Assembly: GCA_900544705.1 (NCBI GenBank)
Contig: UQWH01000001.1
Location: 1 to 64,000 of the forward strand
Source of the DNA: an uncultured Eubacteriales bacterium
Lineage (GTDB): Bacteria > Bacillota > Clostridia > Oscillospirales > Oscillospiraceae
Reading direction: 5' to 3'
Length of the DNA stretch: 64,000 nt
Shown: positions 9,277 through 17,134 of the stretch, piece by piece
Position numbering within the stretch: the first letter of the stretch is position 1
How the letters are laid out: each line of letters begins with the position of its first letter
Translations under genes and position numbers: made by a program
Notes under the pieces: model-generated
What the model saw: only the letters and a program-made list of their open reading frames with translations
The model's database searches: none
Told to the model about the DNA's origin: nothing

Positions 9277-10623
9277 ATGGAACCCAACGAAATTCAGGAA
9301 CAGTCCCCCGAAACGGCGGAATCCACTGAAAAATCCCCGGTCACGGTCTGCGACATCCAGTTCCGCACCGGTACAAAAACCTATTTCTTCGACCCCGGCA
9401 AGCTCGCCGTGCAGACCGGCGACGACGTGATCATCGACACCTCCCGCGGCGCCGAATTCGGCCGCTGCGTCCGCGGCAACCACGAGGTCAAGCCGAATGA
9501 GGTCGTTGCCCCGCTGCGCCCGGTGATCCGTCTTGCCACCGCGCAGGACAAGCGCACCGACGCCGACAACCGCCAGCGTGAAAAGCGCGCATTTGAGATC
9601 TGCCATCAGAAGATCGCGGAGCTTGGGCTGGAAATGCAGCTCGTGTCCGCGGAATATGCCTTTGACGGCAGCAAAATTCTCTTCTTCTTCACCGCCGACG
9701 GCCGCGTGGACTTCCGGGAGCTTGTCAAGGTGCTCGCGTCCGTGCTGCGCACGCGCATCGAGCTGCGCCAGATCGGCGTGCGCGACAAGGCCAAGATGGT
9801 CGGCGGTCTGGGCATCTGCGGCCGGCCCTTCTGCTGCCGCGAATTTCTGGACGACTTCCAGCCGGTGTCCATCAAAATGGCAAAGACGCAGAACCTCAGC
9901 CTGAACCCCACCAAAATTTCCGGTACCTGCGGGCGGCTGATGTGCTGCCTGAACTACGAGCAGGCGGCCTATGAGGATCTGATCAAGAACAGCCCCAAGG
10001 CGGAGTCCTTCGTGGACACGCCCGACGGCCGCGGCACGGTCACGGACGTGAACCTGCTGTGCCAGTGCGTCAAGGTGCGGCTGGAGCAGCAGCCGGACAC
10101 CATCGTCTGCCACAAAAACTGCGACATCTGCGTCCTGCGCAACGGCAAGGCGAAGAAAAACGATACACCCATTCCGGATGATCTCGCGCCCATTTCCGGC
10201 GACCCGAAGCACCGCAGCAAGAAAAACGACGCGCCGCAGTTCACCACCTATCTTGATCCCGTGGTCATGAAGCAGAACGCGGAGGTGCTGGAGGAAGCCC
10301 GCACGAACGCGCCGGAGATTGAAGAGGTGGAGGAAGCCGCGAAGCGCCGCCGCCGTAGAGGCGGACGCGGTCGGAACAAGTCCAAGGCCGAAGCGAAGCC
10401 CGCCGAAGCCAAGCCGGCGAAGCCCGCCGAAGCCAAGCCGGCAAAGCCCGCCGAAGCCAAGCCGGCAAAGCCCGCCGAAGCCAAGCCGGCAAAGCCCGCC
10501 GAGCCCCGCCCCGCAAAACCGGAGGGCAAGCCCGCGAAGGCTGCCGAGGGCGCTAAGAGCAGCGTGCGCCGCCGCTATCACCGCCGCCGCAGAGGAAACG
10601 GCGGCCCCAAGACGGAAGCATAA
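9277..10623 (+). CDS. ricT: RicT/YaaT (PSP1-domain) protein with a basic repeat tail
   Basis: 448 residues. The PSP1 core lies at about residues 10-290: FRTGTKTYFFDPGKL, GGLGICGRPFCCREFL, SGTCGRLMCCLNYEQ, and VCHKNCDICVL. The cysteines are those that bind Fe-S clusters in the RicA/RicF/RicT (Y-complex) that assists RNase Y and sporulation phosphorelay in Bacillus. The tail from ~345 is unusual: an Arg-rich patch, four 8-residue PAEAKPAK repeats (encoded at 10399-10494), then a second Arg cluster RRRYHRRRRGNGG. Such a tail suggests RNA or polyanion binding. Start ATG has a AAGGAG site. It sits right after holB as in Bacillus. Confidence 0.9.
   Translation: MEPNEIQEQSPETAESTEKSPVTVCDIQFRTGTKTYFFDPGKLAVQTGDDVIIDTSRGAEFGRCVRGNHEVKPNEVVAPLRPVIRLATAQDKRTDADNRQREKRAFEICHQKIAELGLEMQLVSAEYAFDGSKILFFFTADGRVDFRELVKVLASVLRTRIELRQIGVRDKAKMVGGLGICGRPFCCREFLDDFQPVSIKMAKTQNLSLNPTKISGTCGRLMCCLNYEQAAYEDLIKNSPKAESFVDTPDGRGTVTDVNLLCQCVKVRLEQQPDTIVCHKNCDICVLRNGKAKKNDTPIPDDLAPISGDPKHRSKKNDAPQFTTYLDPVVMKQNAEVLEEARTNAPEIEEVEEAAKRRRRRGGRGRNKSKAEAKPAEAKPAKPAEAKPAKPAEAKPAKPAEAKPAKPAEPRPAKPEGKPAKAAEGAKSSVRRRYHRRRRGNGGPKTEA
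10399..10494 (+). repeat. 4 x 24-bp tandem repeat inside ricT
   Basis: Four copies of a 24-base unit beginning CCCGCCGAAGCC, identical except for one base in the first copy. They encode PAEAKPAK units in the RicT tail; copy number may vary between strains. Confidence 0.9.
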
Positions 10624-10689
10624 CTGCATATCTGATAGCGTTGCTTGACAAGGGCACCTGTGCGCGCCCGCGGTGCTGTCAGAACTTTA

Positions 10690-10723
10690 AAAGCGGTGCG
10701 GCAGGCAAACCTGCCGCACCGCT
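10690..10723 (+). terminator. ricT terminator
   Basis: AAGCGGTGCGGCAGG and CCTGCCGCACCGCTT form a 15-bp stem with a four-base loop, followed by ATGTTTT. Confidence 0.85.
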
Positions 10724-10744
10724 TATGTTTTGGCCGGAACAAAA

Positions 10745-10776
10745 AGCTTCCCCGCGGGAAATCCCGCGGGGAAGCT
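10745..10776 (-). terminator. typA terminator, distal copy
   Basis: AGCTTCCCCGCGGG/CCCGCGGGGAAGCT is a 14-bp stem; read on the minus strand it ends in GCTTTTT. It is separated from typA by MITE copy B. Confidence 0.8.
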
Positions 10777-11036
10777 CAGCTTGTCAAAAAAGTCCTTTTG
10801 GACTTTTTTGACAAGCTGCCTACAAAATTGCAAAATCAATATTTGTAGTATTATTTTGCAATTTTGATCGCTGCGGCGGGTTATTGAACGCGAAAGGGAA
10901 CCCATCTCCGCGCCAAGTGCCGCCGCTATGCGGCGGTTGCGCTCCGAAACGCCTCGCTGCGGCTCGGTGTGACGGTTCCCTTTCACACTATTCTTCCCTC
11001 CGAAACTTTCGGCTGGATAGGTTTTTTGACAGTCTG
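10777..11036. mobile_element. terminator-targeting MITE, copy B
   Basis: 260 bases, identical to copy A (4211-4470) apart from the loop of the left palindrome, which reads TTTT instead of AAAA. It is flanked by the typA terminator hairpin on the left (10745-10776) and a shortened version of the same sequence on the right (11037-11056). Same terminal repeats and interior as copy A, no coding capacity. Confidence 0.85.
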
Positions 11037-11056
11037 AGCTTTCCCGCGGGGAAGCT
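11037..11056 (-). repeat. degenerate copy of the typA terminator
   Basis: AGCTTTCCCGCGGGGAAGCT equals the 32-base hairpin at 10745-10776 with 12 internal bases missing, leaving a short imperfect palindrome. It lies 13 bases after the typA stop, so it marks the original position of the terminator. Confidence 0.65.
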
Positions 11057-11069
11057 GCATTTTGCAGAA

Positions 11070-12899
11070 TCAGCCGTTGTTTCTGGTCTTCATCAGCTGG
11101 CGCATGCGCGCGGAGTGATCCAGCTCGCGCTTGCGGATGCGCAGGTTCTTCGGCGTGACCTCCAGCAGCTCGTCGTCCGCGAGGAACTCCAGGCACTGCT
11201 CCAGCGACAGCACGCGCGGAGAGGTCAGGCGCAGCGCATCGTCCGCACCGGCGGCGCGCATATTGGTCAGCTGCTTCTTCTTGCAGACATTAACGGTCAT
11301 ATCCTCGTTGCGCGAGCAGATGCCGACGACCATGCCCGCGTAGACCTCCACGCCCGGCTCGATGAAGAGCTGGCCGCGCTCCTGCGCGTTGTAAAGGCCA
11401 TAGGTGCAGGCCTCGCCTGTTTCAAAGGCGATAAGAGAGCCGGTCTTGCGGCGCTCGATCTCGCCCTTCAGCGGGGCGTAGGAATCCAGCACGGAGGACA
11501 TGATGCCCTCGCCGCGCGTATCGGTCAGGAATTCACTGCGGTAGCCGAACAGGCCGCGGGACGGAACCAGAAATTCCAGACGGTAGCGGCTGCCGACCGG
11601 GGTCATGGACAGCAGATCGCCCTTGCGGCGGCCCATCTTCTCGATGACGCTGCCCATGGAGCTCTCCGGCACGTCCGCGACCATGCGCTCGATCGGCTCG
11701 CAGACCTTGCCGTCGATGACCTTGGTCAGAACGCGCGGGGTGCTGACCTGGAACTCATAGCCCTCGCGGCGCATCGTCTCGATGAGGATGGACAGGTGCA
11801 TCTCGCCGCGGCCGGCGACGTTGAAGGCGTCCGTCCCCTGCTCCGTGACGTGCAGGGACACATCCTTCAGAAGCTCACGGTTCAGGCGGTCGCGCAGGTT
11901 GCGGGAGGTGACATACTTGCCCTCTCTGCCCGCGAAGGGGGAATCGTTGACGCTGAAGGTCATCTCGATCGTCGGATCGGAAATCTTGACAAAGGGCAGC
12001 GGCTCCGGCAGCTCCGGCGCGCAGACCGTGCGGCCGATGGTGATGTCCGCCATGCCGGAGAAGGCGACGATCTCCCCGGCGGAAGCCTCGGTGATGGGCT
12101 TCTTGGTCAGCCCATCGAATTCGTACAGCGCGACGACCTTGCCCTTGGCGCTGTGGCTGGGGTCGTGGTAGTCGCAGATGCTGACCTCCTGATTCTGGCG
12201 GATCGTGCCGCGCTCGATGCGGCCGATGCCGATACGGCCGACGTAGTCGTTATAGTCGATGGAGGACACGAGCATCTGAAGCGGCGCTTTGGGATCGCCC
12301 GTGGGCGCGGGGATATAGTCCACGATGGTCTTGAACAGCGGATCGAGGTTGACGCCCGGCTCCGTGGGGCCGTAGGACGCGACGCCCTGCCGCGCGGAGC
12401 AGAAGAGCGTGGGAGAATCGAACTGCTCCTCCGTTGCGTTCAGGTCGAGCAGCAGCTCCAGGACCTCGTCCATGACTTCCTCGATGCGCGCATCGAGCCG
12501 GTCGATCTTGTTGATGACCACGATGACCTTGTGGCCCAGCTCCAGCGCCTTTTGCAGCACGAAGCGGGTCTGGGGCATGGGGCCTTCCGCCGCGTCCACC
12601 AGCAGGATGACGCCGTTGACCATCTTGAGGATGCGTTCCACCTCGCCGCCGAAATCGGCGTGGCCCGGCGTGTCGACGATGTTGATCTTCGTGCCCTTGT
12701 AGTGCACGGCGGTGTTTTTGGCAAGGATGGTGATGCCGCGCTCGCGCTCCAGATCGCCGGAGTCCATGACGCGGTCGACGACCGTCTGATTTTCGCGGTA
12801 GATGCCGCTCTGCTTGAGCATCTCGTCGACCAGCGTGGTCTTTCCGTGGTCAACGTGAGCGATGATTGCAATATTTCTGATGTTTTTCTGATCGTACAT
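11070..12899 (-). CDS. typA: ribosome-associated GTPase TypA/BipA
   Basis: 609 residues from the ATG at 12899, beginning MYDQKNIRNIAIIAHVDHG. The frame opens further upstream, but AGAAGGGA lies nine bases before this ATG. It is a translational GTPase: P-loop AHVDHGKTT, RERGITI (G2), DTPGHADF (G3) and NKIDRLDAR (G4), then beta-barrel, EF-G-like III and V domains and the TypA-specific C-terminal domain (GSRYRLEFLVPSRGLFGYRS). TypA acts on 50S assembly and stress adaptation. Length agrees with the Bacillus protein. It stands alone, with its own promoter and terminator. Confidence 0.95.
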   Translation of the reverse strand: MYDQKNIRNIAIIAHVDHGKTTLVDEMLKQSGIYRENQTVVDRVMDSGDLERERGITILAKNTAVHYKGTKINIVDTPGHADFGGEVERILKMVNGVILLVDAAEGPMPQTRFVLQKALELGHKVIVVINKIDRLDARIEEVMDEVLELLLDLNATEEQFDSPTLFCSARQGVASYGPTEPGVNLDPLFKTIVDYIPAPTGDPKAPLQMLVSSIDYNDYVGRIGIGRIERGTIRQNQEVSICDYHDPSHSAKGKVVALYEFDGLTKKPITEASAGEIVAFSGMADITIGRTVCAPELPEPLPFVKISDPTIEMTFSVNDSPFAGREGKYVTSRNLRDRLNRELLKDVSLHVTEQGTDAFNVAGRGEMHLSILIETMRREGYEFQVSTPRVLTKVIDGKVCEPIERMVADVPESSMGSVIEKMGRRKGDLLSMTPVGSRYRLEFLVPSRGLFGYRSEFLTDTRGEGIMSSVLDSYAPLKGEIERRKTGSLIAFETGEACTYGLYNAQERGQLFIEPGVEVYAGMVVGICSRNEDMTVNVCKKKQLTNMRAAGADDALRLTSPRVLSLEQCLEFLADDELLEVTPKNLRIRKRELDHSARMRQLMKTRNNG

Positions 12900-12968
12900 A
12901 CCGTACATTCCCTTCTGTCTGGCGGCCTCGCCGCAAATGAATATGATAGGATTCTCATTCAACTGTAA

Positions 12969-12997
12969 AATATACCACATAAGTCCGGGAATCGCAA
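12969..12997 (-). promoter_or_regulatory. typA promoter
   Basis: On the minus strand TTGCGA (12997-12992), 17 bases, TATATT (12974-12969), about 70 bases before the start codon. Confidence 0.65.
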
Positions 12998-13080
12998 GTA
13001 AAAACCTCGGATTTCCGCGAAAAAGTTCGCAGCCGCCGCGGTTTTTTACAAATTGTTCACCCAAAGCAGGAAATTGCGGC

Positions 13081-13086
13081 TATAAT
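13081..13086 (+). promoter_or_regulatory. -10 box for the two-component operon
   Basis: TATAAT 58 bases before the response-regulator start; the best -35 candidate, TTCACC at 13056-13061, has a long 19-base spacer, so activation by a regulator is possible. Confidence 0.45.
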
Positions 13087-13143
13087 TAAAGAGAAACAGG
13101 GAAGCTCCGGCTTCCTGTGCGAAGAGAAAGAGGGGGAATTTTT

Positions 13144-13833
13144 ATGGCAAAAACCGTACTAATCGTCGAGGATGACCGCAACATTGCCGATCTTCTCCGG
13201 CTGTATCTGGAAAAAGAGGGGTATGAGGTCGTGATCGCCCTTGACGGCCTGAAGGGCGTGGAAAAATTCCGTGAGGTACATCCCAGTCTGGTGCTGCTGG
13301 ACGTGATGCTGCCCGGCATGGACGGCTGGGGCGTGTGCCGCACCATCCGCTCGGAGTCCAAAACGCCCATCATCATGCTGACGGCCAAGAGCGAAACCGA
13401 GGACAAGGTGTCCGGCCTCAAGCAGGGCGCCGACGATTACATCACCAAGCCCTTTGAGATGAAGGAGGTCCTTGCGCGCATCGAGGCCGTTCTGCGGCGC
13501 AGCGGCATCGAGCCGGAAAAGGCCGCCCGCAAGCTGGTGTTCGACAAGCTCATCATCGACATGGACGCCTTTGAGCTGACGGTGGACGGCAAAAAAGTCC
13601 CCACGCCGCCGAAGGAGATGGAGCTTTTGTACCATCTGGCCTCCACGCCCAACCGCGTCTACACGCGCAACCAGCTTCTCGACGAGGTCTGGGGCTTCGA
13701 CTATTTCGGCGATACCCGCACGGTGGACGTACACATCAAGCGCCTGCGCGAAAAGCTGGAGGGCGTTTCCGACCAGTGGGAGCTGAAAACCGTCTGGAGC
13801 GTCGGCTATAAATTCGAGGTGAATCCGAAATGA
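13144..13833 (+). CDS. OmpR/PhoB-family response regulator
   Basis: 229 residues from the ATG at 13144, chosen because GAGGGGG lies just before it and the receiver domain starts at once (MAKTVLIVEDDRN). Receiver: acidic pair EDD, phospho-acceptor Asp53 in LLDVMLPGMDGW, Thr in IIMLTAKSE and Lys in DDYITKPFEMKEV. The C-terminal winged helix contains the family pattern TPPKEMELLYHLASTPNRVYTRNQLLDEVWG and RTVDVHIKRLREKL. It overlaps the kinase gene by four bases (ATGA), so the two are translationally coupled. Target genes unknown; the HtrA-like gene downstream is an obvious candidate partner. Confidence 0.93.
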   Translation: MAKTVLIVEDDRNIADLLRLYLEKEGYEVVIALDGLKGVEKFREVHPSLVLLDVMLPGMDGWGVCRTIRSESKTPIIMLTAKSETEDKVSGLKQGADDYITKPFEMKEVLARIEAVLRRSGIEPEKAARKLVFDKLIIDMDAFELTVDGKKVPTPPKEMELLYHLASTPNRVYTRNQLLDEVWGFDYFGDTRTVDVHIKRLREKLEGVSDQWELKTVWSVGYKFEVNPK

Positions 13834-15254
13834 ACACCACCTTCCGGCGGCAGCTCACGCTGATGCTGTGCATCCTGCTGGCGGCGACCATCCTGCTGGG
13901 ACTGGCCTTTTGGGTCGTCTTTGACCGCTATGCGGCGCGCAAGCAGGAAACCTCGCTGCAAAGCACCGCCGACACGGTCGCCTCGCTGACGCAGTTCTAT
14001 TCCTCGCCCGCGTCCATGTACCTGGACTGGGACTTCCGGCTGAACCTCTCCGCCGCCTCCGGCGCGTCGGAAAACGACGTGCTGCTGTGTACGACGGACG
14101 GGCAGGTCTTTCTGTGCGCGCAGGACGTGCAGGACTGCGAGCATATCGGCAGGACGCTCGGCGCGTCTGCCGTGGAAAAGATCACAAAGCAGGGCAGTGC
14201 CAGCATAGACGACGCTGCGACGCTTCTCTACGGCGAAAAGCGGCTGGCCGTCGCGTCCGCCGCCTATTCCTCCGACGGGACGTTCATGTGCATCGTCGTC
14301 GCCTCGATGAAGCGCGCGGATCTGTCCGCCCTGACGGGCGGGACGCTGCGGCTGTTCATCCTGACGGCGCTGGCCGTCTTTCTGGTCGCGCTTCTGGCCA
14401 TGCCCTACCTCACCCGCCGCGAAACCAAGCCCATCAAGGACATGGCTGCCGCCGCGCGCCAGCTTGCGCACGGCAATCTCTCCGTCCGCGTGCCGACAGG
14501 CTACCAGAACGAGGAGATGGAGGAGCTTGCCGTGGCCTTCAACAACATGGCCGCGTCCGTCCAGAATTCGGAAACCATCCGGCAGGAGTTCGTCGCCAAC
14601 GTCAGCCACGAGCTGAAAACGCCCATGACCACGATCGCAGGTTACCTCGACGGGATACTCGACGGCACCATTCCCCCGGAAAAGCACCGCGTCTATATGG
14701 AGCTGGTTTCCACGGAGGTGCGCCGCCTGTCCCGCCTCGTGCGCAATATGCTTGACGTCGCGCGGCTGAAGGATCAGGGCATCCCGCCCGACAAGCTGAC
14801 CGACTTTGACATCTGCGAGGAGGCAAGTCAGGCACTTCTGAGCTTTGAGCAGCGCATCAACCAGAAGCATCTCAACGTGGACATCGACATGCCGGAGTTC
14901 GGCCTGACCGTCCACGCCTTTGCCGATGCGGTGTCGCAGGTGATCTACAATCTGCTGGACAACGCCGTGAAGTTCATTGACGACGGCGGCACCCTGAGCA
15001 TCCACGCCAGACAGCAGGGCGGCAAGGCCGTCGTGAGCATCGCCAATACCGGCCCGACGATCGACCCGGCGGAGCTGCCGCTGATCTTCGATCGCTTCCA
15101 CAAGACGGACAAGAGCCGCTCCACCGACCGCGACGGTGTGGGGCTGGGTCTTTACATCGTCAAAACCATCGTTCTCGCCCACGGCGAGGACATCTACGTC
15201 ACCAGCCGTGACGGAAAAACGGAATTTACCTTCACCATGCCGCTGAAAAAATAG
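13830..15254 (+). CDS. sensor histidine kinase (HAMP-HisKA-HATPase)
   Basis: 474 residues. Transmembrane helix 1 at ~10-31, an extracytoplasmic sensor region of ~130 residues without recognisable domain, helix 2 at ~172-192, HAMP linker (ETKPIKDMAAAARQLAHGN), HisKA dimerisation box FVANVSHELKTPMTT with phospho-acceptor His260, and the ATPase domain with N box YNLLDNAVKF, D/F region and G box DRDGVGLGLYIVKTI. The domain layout is that of the PhoR/WalK-like group lacking a PAS domain. Coupled to the response regulator and followed 31 bases later by the HtrA-like gene, which suggests envelope-stress sensing. Confidence 0.93.
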   Translation: MNTTFRRQLTLMLCILLAATILLGLAFWVVFDRYAARKQETSLQSTADTVASLTQFYSSPASMYLDWDFRLNLSAASGASENDVLLCTTDGQVFLCAQDVQDCEHIGRTLGASAVEKITKQGSASIDDAATLLYGEKRLAVASAAYSSDGTFMCIVVASMKRADLSALTGGTLRLFILTALAVFLVALLAMPYLTRRETKPIKDMAAAARQLAHGNLSVRVPTGYQNEEMEELAVAFNNMAASVQNSETIRQEFVANVSHELKTPMTTIAGYLDGILDGTIPPEKHRVYMELVSTEVRRLSRLVRNMLDVARLKDQGIPPDKLTDFDICEEASQALLSFEQRINQKHLNVDIDMPEFGLTVHAFADAVSQVIYNLLDNAVKFIDDGGTLSIHARQQGGKAVVSIANTGPTIDPAELPLIFDRFHKTDKSRSTDRDGVGLGLYIVKTIVLAHGEDIYVTSRDGKTEFTFTMPLKK

Positions 15255-15285
15255 CGGCAGGCGACCCCAAAGGAGGTGTGCAGCT

Positions 15286-16524
15286 ATGGATGATTTGACG
15301 CCGATGGATCCGGAATACCGCGAAGCGCCGCCGGAAACCCCGCAGGAAACGCCCTGCTATTACGGCACCGGCCGCCAGCCGGAAAAGAGCCCGTCCCATT
15401 TCCCGATCATTCTCGTCCTGATCTGCCTGCTGACGCTGGCAAATCTCGTCACCGTATTTGCACTTCTTGAACTGAAACGAACACAGACGGCGCAGAACCC
15501 CGTCACAAAGAATAACGACGAGCTTGTCGCCGTCCTGCCAACGCAGGATCCGCATACCGGCTCGGAGCCCCTGCAGAACGCCGCCAGCGGCGAGCAGATG
15601 GTCCTGCACGCATCCGACGGCGCACTCTCGCTGCGCGAGCTGTACCAGAAGGTCATGCCCGGCGTTGTGACCGTGCTGGCCGGGGATACCCATGCAGGAG
15701 CCGGCGTGGTGCTCAGCGCCGACGGCTATATCATCACCAACGCCCGCACGGTGCAGGCCGACACCGTGCTGCGCATCCGCACGAATGACGGCGACGTGTA
15801 CGACGCGCGCCTGGTCGGCGCCGACAGCGCCAGCGATCTGGCCGTCCTGAAGGCCGACGGCGTCGCGCTGACCCCCGTGGAATTCGGCGACTCGGACGAA
15901 TTGCAGCCGGGCGACAGCGTCGTGGCCATCAGCAACCCCTTCGGGCAGGAGCTGAGCGCGACCATGTCGCAGGGCATCATCGCCGCAGTGAATGACGACA
16001 TCGAGCTGTCCGGGCGGAAGATCAGCATCTTGCAGACCGATGCCGCGCTGGATGCCGCCAGTGCCGGCGGGCCGCTGTTCAATGACTGCGGGCAGGTGAT
16101 CGGCTTCAACGTCGACCGCGTCGGCGCGCTGGTGTCCTACGAAACGGTATCCGGCATCGGTTTTGCCATCCCCACGCGGGACGCGAAGGCCATTGTGATG
16201 GATCTGATCGCCGACGGCTGCGTCTCCGGCCGCGTCACGCTCGGCCTGACGGTCATGGACATCCCCTCCGGCGCGCGCGCTTTCTGGAAGCTGCCCTACG
16301 GTGTGATGGTGTACAGCATTGAGACCGACAGCGCAGCCTACCGCGCGGGCCTGCGCACGGGCGACGTAATCCTGCAGCTGAACGACACCGCCGTGCAGAG
16401 CGCGGAGGATTTTGATTCCGCGCTGGGCGCGTATCAGGCCGGGCAGACCGTGCGGGTGTTTATCTACCGCGGCGGCAGCCGGTACTATGCAGACCTCGTC
16501 TTGCAGGATGCAAAAAGTGCATGA
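15286..16524 (+). CDS. HtrA-like S1C protein with PDZ, catalytically degenerate
   Basis: 412 residues: short cytoplasmic N-terminus, one membrane helix at ~38-60, then an extracytoplasmic trypsin-like domain (~115-305) and a PDZ domain (~320-405, AYRAGLRTGDVILQLND). Framework segments match DegP/HtrA (GAGVVLSADGYIITN, SDLAVLKADG, GDSVVAISNPFGQ, SQGIIAAVNDD). Of the triad only Asp184 remains: the histidine of TNNHV is Arg154 in TNARTV, and the serine of GNSGGP is Ala260 in AASAGGP. It is therefore expected to bind but not cleave proteins. An AGGAGGTG site precedes the ATG. Position after the sensor kinase suggests a regulatory or chaperone role (inference). Confidence 0.88.
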   Translation: MDDLTPMDPEYREAPPETPQETPCYYGTGRQPEKSPSHFPIILVLICLLTLANLVTVFALLELKRTQTAQNPVTKNNDELVAVLPTQDPHTGSEPLQNAASGEQMVLHASDGALSLRELYQKVMPGVVTVLAGDTHAGAGVVLSADGYIITNARTVQADTVLRIRTNDGDVYDARLVGADSASDLAVLKADGVALTPVEFGDSDELQPGDSVVAISNPFGQELSATMSQGIIAAVNDDIELSGRKISILQTDAALDAASAGGPLFNDCGQVIGFNVDRVGALVSYETVSGIGFAIPTRDAKAIVMDLIADGCVSGRVTLGLTVMDIPSGARAFWKLPYGVMVYSIETDSAAYRAGLRTGDVILQLNDTAVQSAEDFDSALGAYQAGQTVRVFIYRGGSRYYADLVLQDAKSA

Positions 16525-16528
16525 AAAA

Positions 16529-16550
16529 CCACGGGTCTTTCGACCCGTGG
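16529..16550 (+). terminator. hairpin after the HtrA-like gene, T-tract lost
   Basis: CCACGGGTC and GACCCGTGG form a 9-bp stem five bases after the stop. The expected T run is absent because the IS relic begins one base further on. Confidence 0.7.
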
Positions 16551-16551
16551 T

Positions 16552-17074
16552 CAGTCTGTCAAAAAACTACCCAAACGGCTTAGATTCTGGTACAATAGAG
16601 GAGACGGGGGTGTTTTCATGGAAGACTGGAGAAAAGACGCACAGTGAGATTTTCTAGCATATTCTCAACAAGGCGCTCAATCATCGGATGGTCGATCCGA
16701 ACACAATTTTCATTGACGGCACCCATATCAAAGCCAGTGCCAACAAGAAGAAGTATCAGAAGGAACAGGTTGCGAAAGCGGCAAAGGTCTATTCCGGACA
16801 GCTGCGCAAGGAGATTTATGCGCAGCGCAAAGAAACCGTTGAACGGGTCTTTGCAGACGCGAAAGAGAAACACGCGATGCGTTATACACATCACCGAGGC
16901 TTGGCCGCCGTCACCAGATGGGTCAGGCTTAAATTTGCTGCCATGAACCTGAAAAAGCTGGCAAATTGGAGTTGGGAGCACTCCTTTTTCGCTTGCTTTT
17001 TCTCTCTGTTTCCTCGATTTTTTAGGAAAACCCATGCTCTCGCTTCTTGAAAGCATGGGTTCTTTGACACACTG
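16552..17074 (+). mobile_element. IS1182-type insertion sequence relic
   Basis: 523 bases bounded by CAGTCTGTCAAAAAAC at the left and, read as reverse complement, CAGTGTGTCAAAGAAC at the right. These ends match the MITE ends at 4211-4470, 10777-11036 and 18439-18632. A full IS of this family is about three times longer, so this is a deleted copy. A further hairpin AACCCATGCT/AGCATGGGTT (17029-17061) lies just inside the right end. Flanking hairpins (16529-16550 and 17075-17103) differ from each other, so no target duplication is visible; recombination between two copies could explain this. Confidence 0.8.
16618..17050 (+). pseudogene. IS1182-family transposase fragment
   Basis: The original start seems to be ATG at 16618 behind GAGGAGACGGGGG, but it gives only MEDWRKDAQ before a stop at 16645. 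From 16658 a second frame encodes the central and C-terminal parts: MVDPNTIFIDGTHIKASANK (DDE region with the first Asp), then a jump from KAAKVYSGQLRKEI straight to the C-terminal RKETVERVFADAKEKHAMRY and the TRWVRLKFAAMNLKKLANW ending. At least two stretches are missing, the N-terminal third and the middle of the catalytic domain, so no active enzyme can be made. Confidence 0.85.
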
Positions 17075-17103
17075 AGGCGCAGGCGGGTTCCCCGTCTGCG
17101 CCT
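17075..17103 (+). terminator. hairpin right of the IS relic
   Basis: AGGCGCAGGCGGG and CCCGTCTGCGCCT form a 13-bp stem with one G-T pair, followed on the plus strand by TGTTTCATTTTTT. It also lies 31 bases beyond the minus-strand reductase stop. Confidence 0.6.
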
Positions 17104-17134
17104 GTTTCATTTTTTATCCGCAAATCACAATAGA

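Noticed and set aside
10399..10494. Possible CRISPR-like array
   Set aside because: The 24-base units are directly adjacent with no spacers and encode an in-frame protein repeat in RicT.
12900..13064. 55-residue N-terminal extension of TypA
   Set aside because: It runs through the promoter region and has no ribosome site; the family start MYDQKNIRN at 12899 has one.
16688..17050. Intact small transposase gene
   Set aside because: The frame lacks the N-terminal third and the middle of the DDE domain, and the true start codon leads to a stop after nine residues.
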